In this document: piece after piece, positions 1 to 4,436 of the stretch
Layout: each line of letters begins with the position of its first letter
Position numbering within the stretch: position 1 is the stretch's first letter
Assembly (NCBI GenBank): GCA_015257605.1
Contig: JABZJV010000030.1
Coordinates: 1-6,709 of the forward strand
Length of the DNA: 6,709 nt
DNA from: Nanosynbacter sp.
Lineage (GTDB): Bacteria > Patescibacteriota > Saccharimonadia > Saccharimonadales > Saccharimonadaceae
Reading direction: 5' to 3'
Translations under genes and position numbers: made by a program
The notes under the pieces: generated by a model
Databases searched by the model: none
What the model saw: the letters and a program-made list of their open reading frames with translations, nothing else
What the model was told of the DNA's origin: nothing

Positions 1-32
1 TCGACGTCTTGTGCGACTTTATATTCTGCCAT
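1..32 (-). CDS. PrgI-family T4SS membrane protein, N-terminal fragment
   Basis: Only the first ten codons are in the window: an ATG at 30-32 followed by AEYKVAQDV, then a split codon starting GA (Glu or Asp). The frame is open to base 1. From memory, PrgI-family proteins (PF12666) of Patescibacteria commonly begin M-x-x-Y-K-V-P-Q-D/F-V/I-(D/E), followed by a 'DK..GP' stretch and two membrane helices. PrgI is the small inner-membrane subunit encoded beside the VirB4-like ATPase PrgJ in Gram-positive conjugation systems. The position right after a VirB6-like gene supports this. The expected Pro is Ala here. In-frame upstream codons reach a stop at 72-74 with no other usual start codon, so this start is firm. 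No Shine-Dalgarno is present; the -10 box lies only seven bases upstream, suggesting a leaderless message. The family call rests on a ten-residue match plus context. Confidence 0.6.
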   Translation of the reverse strand, partial: MAEYKVAQDV

Positions 33-39
33 ACTGCTT

Positions 40-45
40 ATTATA
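40..45 (-). promoter_or_regulatory. -10 box of probable leaderless promoter for prgI-like gene
   Basis: A perfect TATAAT reads on the minus strand, with seven bases (AAGCAGT) between it and the ATG at 32. Normal sigma70 spacing puts +1 on or within one base of that A, so the message would have essentially no 5' leader. No good -35 is seen at 16-18 bp; those positions fall in the palindrome at 49-65 and just beyond. No AGGAGG-like site is present. Confidence 0.5.
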
Positions 46-48
46 GCG

Positions 49-65
49 CATAAAATACTTTTATG
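49..65. repeat. Perfect AT-rich inverted repeat between the VirB6-like and prgI-like genes
   Basis: CATAAAA and TTTTATG are perfect 7-bp arms around a 3-base centre. The repeat lies after the stop of the large VirB6-like gene and immediately upstream of the -10 box of the next gene. It could be a repressor site over the promoter or a weak hairpin. It lacks a GC core and a following U-run, so it is not a convincing terminator. Confidence 0.5.
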
Positions 66-74
66 ATGCAGCTA

Positions 75-3000
75 TTAGTGCTTCGGTATGTATAATCCGC
101 TGCTAGTCTGGGTAAACGTCTGCCCATTATGCGTCGTCGTATCCCCCCCTCCAGAGGAGCTAGAACTGTCATCGCTACTACTGGAACCGCTAGAGCTGCT
201 GCTAGAATCGCTGCTAGAGCTAGAGTTAGAGTTAGGAGTGCTAGGTTTTGGTGGCGGTGTAGAATTCTGAGGATTTTGTCCGCTACCACTAGGATTGCCT
301 TGGCTACCGCCGCTAGGGCCTGGTGCTGGACCTGGGTTTGGTGGTGGGGTGCTGCTTCTAGGGCTGGGACCACCACTGCCGCTGCCGCTGTTAGAACTAC
401 CACTAGGATTCTGCTGACCTTGGCCGCTGCTAGCACCACTACTGGCGCCATGGGCTTGCTGACGCGGCATAGGAGGAATTTTATTAATCTCCGCGCGTAC
501 CGAGGCTGGAACAGTGCCAGCTGTCTTGGGGTCGTTATCTAATGATGCTCGAGCATTCATCAGTGATTTCATATAGGAATTATCGGCATTATGGCGAGCT
601 TGGTCTGTTGAAAACTCCACCATCCTCCTGACGGCATCTGCATCTGCGTTAGCCAGGCCTGAACCGCTAGCTTTGTTCTTGATATAATCTGCCATAGCTT
701 CTTTTTCGTTATAAGTACCCTGCTTGATAGCTTCTAGTTGCTTACCGCCTAACCACGGCGCTTTCTTGGCACCAGACTCAGCGATAGCGTTGGCGGCTTC
801 TTTTTGCAGCGAGGCGTCCCCGAATGATGCCGAAGCTTCAGCCAGGTCGGATGCTTGTTTGCTGGTCATATGTGGAGCTAAAGCCTGCATGGCGGCGCGC
901 CGTTGATAAGATGATATGCCGCTCAAATCTGCTGCTACTTTTTTACCATCTTTGTCTCTCGTGAAACCTGTAGCTATTTCGGCCAGGCGATCAGACGACA
1001 TATTGTTGTCAGCGATCCAGGCGTTGGCAGCCTTCATGCGTTCGTTGTCTTCCGCTAATGCTGCTGCAGAGCCAGCTAGTTTGCGCTTCTGGCCGAAATC
1101 ACCGCTCATGGCATTTAATCTTCTGTTGGCTCCTGATCGCCAGTTTCTAGGGTTGACAAACCCTCCTCTACCTCGATAAGTGCCGCCGCGTATCTGAGCG
1201 TTCCTAAGCTGCGCCTTTTCGCGGCGATGCTTACCAAACTGGCTAGTGAGTTTATTCTCTCTCCACTTACCAACCTTGTCGGTCATCGCACCTCGCTTCT
1301 TATTCATCCATTTTTCAGCTCCAGCTACCAGTCCGCCGATGCCAATTATCTCGACAGCACTTTTGACTAGTTTCGGTACTACTGGCAGTGGTGCGAATAT
1401 CAACAGAGTAATGACAGATTTCAAAATAAAATCATTGTCCTCAACACTAGCGCCAAGAATTCTTGCTGCTAAATTACTAGCTCCATACACTAGCCCCACC
1501 ATCGGGAATACCATTAGGGAGGCCTTAAAGACATTCCACCACTTTTTATACAAACCTTCGGTATTTGGCATTATCATCGCGGCAAATGCTAGCGGTGATA
1601 TCACGGTACATAGGATGATGATAGCTTCTCGTACGCCCAGCAAGAAAATCGTAGTCACTGCTGTAATTACCACGAATAACAATACCGAAATCACTGTTGC
1701 TAGCGCGAAATATCCTACCGTCAACAATAGAGCACCAGCTGCGATGCTGCTAATCCATCCTTGGTCGCTATCATTCCAATCTCCTGCTGGCATACCACCG
1801 ACAGCAGCGGTCGAGATGAAATTGAAAGCGCTTGACCCAACGACGTTCGACAAGTCTATTAGTAGTCCACATATATAGAATGATACATTAACTGCGATTA
1901 CGCCTACTATTAATTTTGGCAACATGCGTTTGATGCCGTAATTGTCTAAACCGTACCCAGTTATCTGCGAATAGATAACGAATAAAAAGAATATGACGAA
2001 TAAGATATTCGCATAATCGCGAATCTTCGACCAATACGAATAGACAGAGCCCTCGGAAGTATCGCCTAGAATGCTTTTTGTATCAACAGTTAACATTTTG
2101 ACTAGTCTCGCGCGTGCCCCCTCAGACATACTGGCTAGAGTATTGACGACTGGGCAAATTACCCAGCCAATATAGTCGATTTTACAGTTTTCTTGGTCTT
2201 CTTCCCCTTCTCCGTCTCCAGTTGTTTCGGGGGGGGCTAATTCAATAGTTCCCCCTCCAGGTAATGTTGTTGTAGTTCCGCCAGTACTACTAGTAGAGCC
2301 GGAACCAGCAGTAGTACTCTGACCGTGCTTACAAGCTGCATTTGCTTTTCTGGAGTCAGGGTCACTAGGGGGGTATGTCGTGTCGCAATATTTAGGGTCG
2401 TCCTTGTGTTTAGCTCCTTCCTTGCATGCGTTTTTTTCAAGCTCAGTCTTATATTTGTTGTCACAAGCGGTAGGATCGGATGAAGGCTTAATCTTACTTT
2501 TTACGTATGCTGCGTATGCGGTAGTCCAATCACCTTTCTCTCCCATGTGGCCAGTTATTATATTTTTACATTCCGTCTTATACACACCACCTTCTCCGCT
2601 ATTCCACATAGTTATTACAGAATCTGCGTTAGCTAGCTCATAAGCATGAACTTCGATGGTGCCATCTTCTTTCACAATGCCTATCTGAGGATAACTACCT
2701 AGACCGTCGTCTTTTGAACGGGTACCTTTATCAGTAACTCCGCATTCTTGTATTAACATTTTATAACCTATGTAGTATGCCACATAGCCATGAATAGTCT
2801 CGGCTTTTTTACGGAAAGCAGCAGTTGCTTTAGATGGAGATATTTCAACCTCTCCTGTACCTGTACTAGCAGGACAGGCACTTGATGAATTTACAACAAC
2901 ACCGCTTTCAACATCATTCATACTACAGTAGACTTCACGCGGAGTTTTGCCCTTAAAACCGATTGCTTCCATTAAACTTAAAAATTTAGAATCAATACTT

Positions 3001-3305
3001 TTACATTTAATAGTGTCGGTTTTTTTTTCAATTCCAGTTATAGCGCTAACAGAAGCAACATAATAGTCCCCAGGAAGTTGTATATAGCCAACTTCTGGTG
3101 TTACCTTCATGTTCTGACTTGCCGAAGGATAGCAGGCAGATAATAAATTGGATGCAGCTGCACCCGATGCAATGCCTGGAATGTCTGCAGGGTAGGCTGG
3201 ATGTGCTGACGGCTCGTCGGCAAAAGCCTCGTTACTCATCAATCCAGCAAAAGACGATACGAATATAATAAAAGCGATTAAGATTAGCGAAATCTTTTTA
3301 TACAT
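75..3305 (-). CDS. VirB6/TrbL-like T4SS membrane protein with large exported N-terminal domain
   Basis: Probable polytopic inner-membrane channel subunit of a T4SS, 1076 aa from the ATG at 3303-3305. An in-frame TTG at 3332 is rejected because it overlaps the -10 box and puts nine residues before a good signal peptide. Regions: Sec signal peptide 1-29 (KK start, hydrophobic core, AFA cleavage site); exported domain ~30-425 with 12 Cys, including paired C/ACKxG motifs at ~280-330 and a Thr/Gly/acidic linker ~331-373; an IGWVICPVV segment ~379; about seven helices at ~431-448, 461-484, 519-541, 542-558, 560-579, 593-615 and 626-644, with perhaps a re-entrant segment 646-663. A strongly basic stretch (~664-735) indicates a cytoplasmic C-terminus, then Ala-rich helices (~740-935), then a Ser/Gly/Pro tail ending GLYIPKH. 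Residues ~559-617 align without gaps to the VirB6-like protein at 4437-6709 (about 22 of 59 identical by eye). VirB6/TrbL membership is from topology and context; the exported domain is unrecognised. Confidence 0.8.
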   Translation of the reverse strand: MYKKISLILIAFIIFVSSFAGLMSNEAFADEPSAHPAYPADIPGIASGAAASNLLSACYPSASQNMKVTPEVGYIQLPGDYYVASVSAITGIEKKTDTIKCKSIDSKFLSLMEAIGFKGKTPREVYCSMNDVESGVVVNSSSACPASTGTGEVEISPSKATAAFRKKAETIHGYVAYYIGYKMLIQECGVTDKGTRSKDDGLGSYPQIGIVKEDGTIEVHAYELANADSVITMWNSGEGGVYKTECKNIITGHMGEKGDWTTAYAAYVKSKIKPSSDPTACDNKYKTELEKNACKEGAKHKDDPKYCDTTYPPSDPDSRKANAACKHGQSTTAGSGSTSSTGGTTTTLPGGGTIELAPPETTGDGEGEEDQENCKIDYIGWVICPVVNTLASMSEGARARLVKMLTVDTKSILGDTSEGSVYSYWSKIRDYANILFVIFFLFVIYSQITGYGLDNYGIKRMLPKLIVGVIAVNVSFYICGLLIDLSNVVGSSAFNFISTAAVGGMPAGDWNDSDQGWISSIAAGALLLTVGYFALATVISVLLFVVITAVTTIFLLGVREAIIILCTVISPLAFAAMIMPNTEGLYKKWWNVFKASLMVFPMVGLVYGASNLAARILGASVEDNDFILKSVITLLIFAPLPVVPKLVKSAVEIIGIGGLVAGAEKWMNKKRGAMTDKVGKWRENKLTSQFGKHRREKAQLRNAQIRGGTYRGRGGFVNPRNWRSGANRRLNAMSGDFGQKRKLAGSAAALAEDNERMKAANAWIADNNMSSDRLAEIATGFTRDKDGKKVAADLSGISSYQRRAAMQALAPHMTSKQASDLAEASASFGDASLQKEAANAIAESGAKKAPWLGGKQLEAIKQGTYNEKEAMADYIKNKASGSGLANADADAVRRMVEFSTDQARHNADNSYMKSLMNARASLDNDPKTAGTVPASVRAEINKIPPMPRQQAHGASSGASSGQGQQNPSGSSNSGSGSGGPSPRSSTPPPNPGPAPGPSGGSQGNPSGSGQNPQNSTPPPKPSTPNSNSSSSSDSSSSSSGSSSSDDSSSSSGGGDTTTHNGQTFTQTSSGLYIPKH
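144..476 (-). repeat. Low-complexity Ser/Gly/Pro/Asn/Gln tail of VirB6-like protein
   Basis: This codes for residues ~944-1054. A Gly/Ser/Gln part comes first, then Pro-rich blocks (STPPPNPGPAPGPSG and STPPPKPSTP are near-repeats), then a Ser/Asp run at 153-239. Serine codons are mixed (TCT, AGC, AGT, TCC), so selection seems to act on the protein rather than a pure triplet expansion. Frequent TCT-AGC codon pairs produce many CTAG tetranucleotides. After the tail the protein ends with a short ordered-looking segment, TFTQTSSGLYIPKH. Confidence 0.85.
2316..2468 (-). repeat. Tandem Cys motif repeat in exported domain
   Basis: Two degenerate copies of a Cys-D-x-x-Y ... A-C-K-x-G unit encode residues ~280-330: ACDNKY...NACKEG followed by YCDTTY...AACKHG. 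The four Cys are spaced 13, 13 and 18 residues apart, suggesting one disulfide per unit outside the membrane. The repeats sit just before the low-complexity linker leading to the first membrane helix. Confidence 0.6.
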
Positions 3306-3309
3306 AATC

Positions 3310-3330
3310 ACTATACAGTATACATTATAC
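3310..3330 (-). promoter_or_regulatory. Tandem GTATA[ACG]T heptamers; promoter of VirB6-like gene
   Basis: Three head-to-tail 7-bp copies read GTATAAT, GTATACT and GTATAGT on the minus strand, ending four bases before the ATG at 3305. The first contains a perfect TATAAT -10 box, whose predicted +1 is about 12 bases before the ATG. The second, TATACT, is also a good -10 with a start only about four bases upstream. No Shine-Dalgarno is visible and the -35 region is poor because it falls in the T-tract of the preceding terminator. The array could be overlapping promoters or a DNA-binding site. Confidence 0.5.
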
Positions 3331-3341
3331 AAACCGTAAAT

Positions 3342-3374
3342 AAAATAAAAGACGTTATAAACGCCTTTTATTTT
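3342..3374 (-). terminator. Intrinsic terminator after lipoprotein gene
   Basis: On the minus strand, 15-base arms AAAATAAAAGGCGTT and AACGTCTTTTATTTT flank a 3-base TAT loop. All 15 positions pair, one as G-U. A short GC-containing core is followed by U-rich sequence (TTTTATTTTATTT). It starts 18 bases after the lipoprotein stop, so it should end that transcript and force the next gene to use its own promoter. The A/T symmetry might allow some function in the other direction, where the G-U pair becomes an A-C mismatch. Confidence 0.8.
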
Positions 3375-3392
3375 CTGACCTAGCTGTAATGT

Positions 3393-4316
3393 CTACTGGA
3401 GTTTCTTAATCACTATATCCATTAGCCGCATAGGGCCCTCTTCTGTTGGCGGTGCGAAGTCGAACGTGAGCCATTTGCCCTCGCTACCTTTTTCTAACTC
3501 TTTGTCTATTCTTTGGCAGACAGCTGAGTCAGGTTTTGGCTCAAGGTTATCTTGTATATCGACAGTGGTCTCGATTCTTTTTTTATGCGGGGTGGTTGGA
3601 AAATCAGTGTAGTATAGCACTCTTTGTTTATTAGCATTTATGCGGCGTTTAGCTTTTCTAGAGAATAATGCAACTCTACCTGCGAGCGATTCAGGTTTGC
3701 CGCACTCAGTCAGGGCTACAAAGGTGTTGTCTACTCCACCTCTTCCTAGTGCCCCTAAAGATTCTGGTATGGAACCTTGGGTAGCGTCTATTATTGCTAA
3801 TTCAGAGAATTGATCTGTGACGTATTGTTGTAGGTTTCTGCAGAATTCTACTAGTTCGTCGCTTTGAGCATGTTGTCCTAGGCCTAGTTCTGTAATTTTA
3901 CTTTCGTCAACCAGAGTCAAAGGATTAAGAAGGCCGTTTACAACATTGTCTACCATATATGTAGCTACGACATCGGCAGCCTCTTTTTGGCCTCCGGCTG
4001 AGGCTTTGGTTGCTTCCCAGTCTGGTAATGTGAATAAATCATCCATTTTTTCACGCGAGACAATTTGTTCGGGGTTTGGTAGAGGTTTCTGCTCTACTGC
4101 TTCTGGTGTCGGCGTTGCTTCTGACGTTGATGGCGGTGTAGTTCGTGAGTCAGCTGTCCTCATCGGTATGTCTGCGGTACTCGGGTTGGCTGGTTTTGCA
4201 GAGCTAGATTCTCTAGCGCAAGCTGAAAGAGCCAAACCCCCTGCAAATAATGTTAACCCCCCTAACCACCCGCGGCGACTAATTTTTTCACCTAGTAGAT
4301 CTGGACTTTTTACCAT
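3393..4316 (-). CDS. Predicted Tat-type lipoprotein of unknown function
   Basis: This encodes 307 aa, ATG at 4314-4316, stop TAG. The N-terminus has S-R-R-G-W-L-G (residues 13-19), close to the Tat consensus S/T-R-R-x-F-L-K. A glycine-rich, weakly hydrophobic core and an LSAC lipobox follow, so Cys33 should be the lipidated first residue of the mature protein. Residues ~34-84 are a Ser/Thr/Pro/Ala linker typical of surface lipoproteins. The folded part (~85-307) is mixed charged, with Cys159, Cys205 and Cys267 and a basic patch KAKRRINANKQR at ~221-232; I recognise no domain or catalytic motif. It lies between two VirB6-like genes and has its own promoter and terminator. Roles as a T4SS accessory or an entry-exclusion lipoprotein (compare TrbK beside TrbL in RP4) are inference only. 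A Sec-exported lipoprotein is the alternative. Confidence 0.75.
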   Translation of the reverse strand: MVKSPDLLGEKISRRGWLGGLTLFAGGLALSACARESSSAKPANPSTADIPMRTADSRTTPPSTSEATPTPEAVEQKPLPNPEQIVSREKMDDLFTLPDWEATKASAGGQKEAADVVATYMVDNVVNGLLNPLTLVDESKITELGLGQHAQSDELVEFCRNLQQYVTDQFSELAIIDATQGSIPESLGALGRGGVDNTFVALTECGKPESLAGRVALFSRKAKRRINANKQRVLYYTDFPTTPHKKRIETTVDIQDNLEPKPDSAVCQRIDKELEKGSEGKWLTFDFAPPTEEGPMRLMDIVIKKLQ

Positions 4317-4329
4317 AAAACTTCAATCC

Positions 4330-4336
4330 CCTCCTT
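4330..4336 (-). promoter_or_regulatory. Strong Shine-Dalgarno of lipoprotein gene, in a hairpin loop
   Basis: AAGGAGG lies 13 bases before the ATG at 4316; the overlapping GGAGGGG register gives 11. It is flanked by AATCCC (minus strand, 4338-4343) and GGGATT (4325-4330), which can form a 6-bp stem with GAAGGAG exposed in the 7-base loop. This is the only clear ribosome-binding site among the three gene starts visible in the window. Confidence 0.7.
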
Positions 4337-4360
4337 CGGGATTAGTGGCTTATGATGTCT

Positions 4361-4378
4361 ATGCGACCCACCTCGCAT
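4361..4378. repeat. Perfect inverted repeat in the lipoprotein gene leader
   Basis: ATGCGA and TCGCAT form perfect 6-bp arms around a 6-base centre. The repeat begins about four bases downstream of the predicted transcription start (near 4382). It could be an operator or a leader hairpin. No U-run follows, so it is not an intrinsic terminator for the upstream gene. Confidence 0.5.
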
Positions 4379-4388
4379 TTGTGGTATT

Positions 4389-4417
4389 ATTATACATCTT
4401 TATGGCGAAATAATCAA
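4389..4417 (-). promoter_or_regulatory. Sigma70-type promoter of the lipoprotein gene
   Basis: On the minus strand TTGATT (4412-4417) and a perfect TATAAT (4389-4394) are separated by exactly 17 bp. The predicted start near 4382 gives a leader of about 65 bases containing two possible hairpins and the Shine-Dalgarno. The promoter begins 20 bases after the stop codon of the preceding gene, so the lipoprotein gene can be transcribed independently of the upstream VirB6-like gene. Confidence 0.7.
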
Positions 4418-4436
4418 GCCGTCGGTGCTATTTCCG

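Noticed and set aside
150..240. Repeated GCTAG/GCTGCT pattern as a CRISPR or non-coding repeat
   Set aside because: The spacing is irregular and the sequence is in frame as mixed Ser codons of the tail.
41..542. Open frames on both strands across the Ser/Gly/Pro tail (Ala/Arg/Leu-rich products)
   Set aside because: Their composition is a by-product of the low-complexity GCT/AGC/CCA-rich tail; there are no separate signals.
1246..1878. 210-codon open frame on the plus strand
   Set aside because: It is the antisense of the membrane core of the VirB6-like gene, with no start signals, and its composition mirrors the real gene.
3306..3332. Longer version of the VirB6-like ORF starting at TTG 3332
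   Set aside because: It would add nine residues ahead of a standard signal peptide and start inside the -10 box; the ATG at 3305 fits better.
3946..4413. 155-codon open frame on the plus strand
   Set aside because: It overlaps the lipoprotein gene and its promoter and leader in antisense, with no ribosome site of its own.
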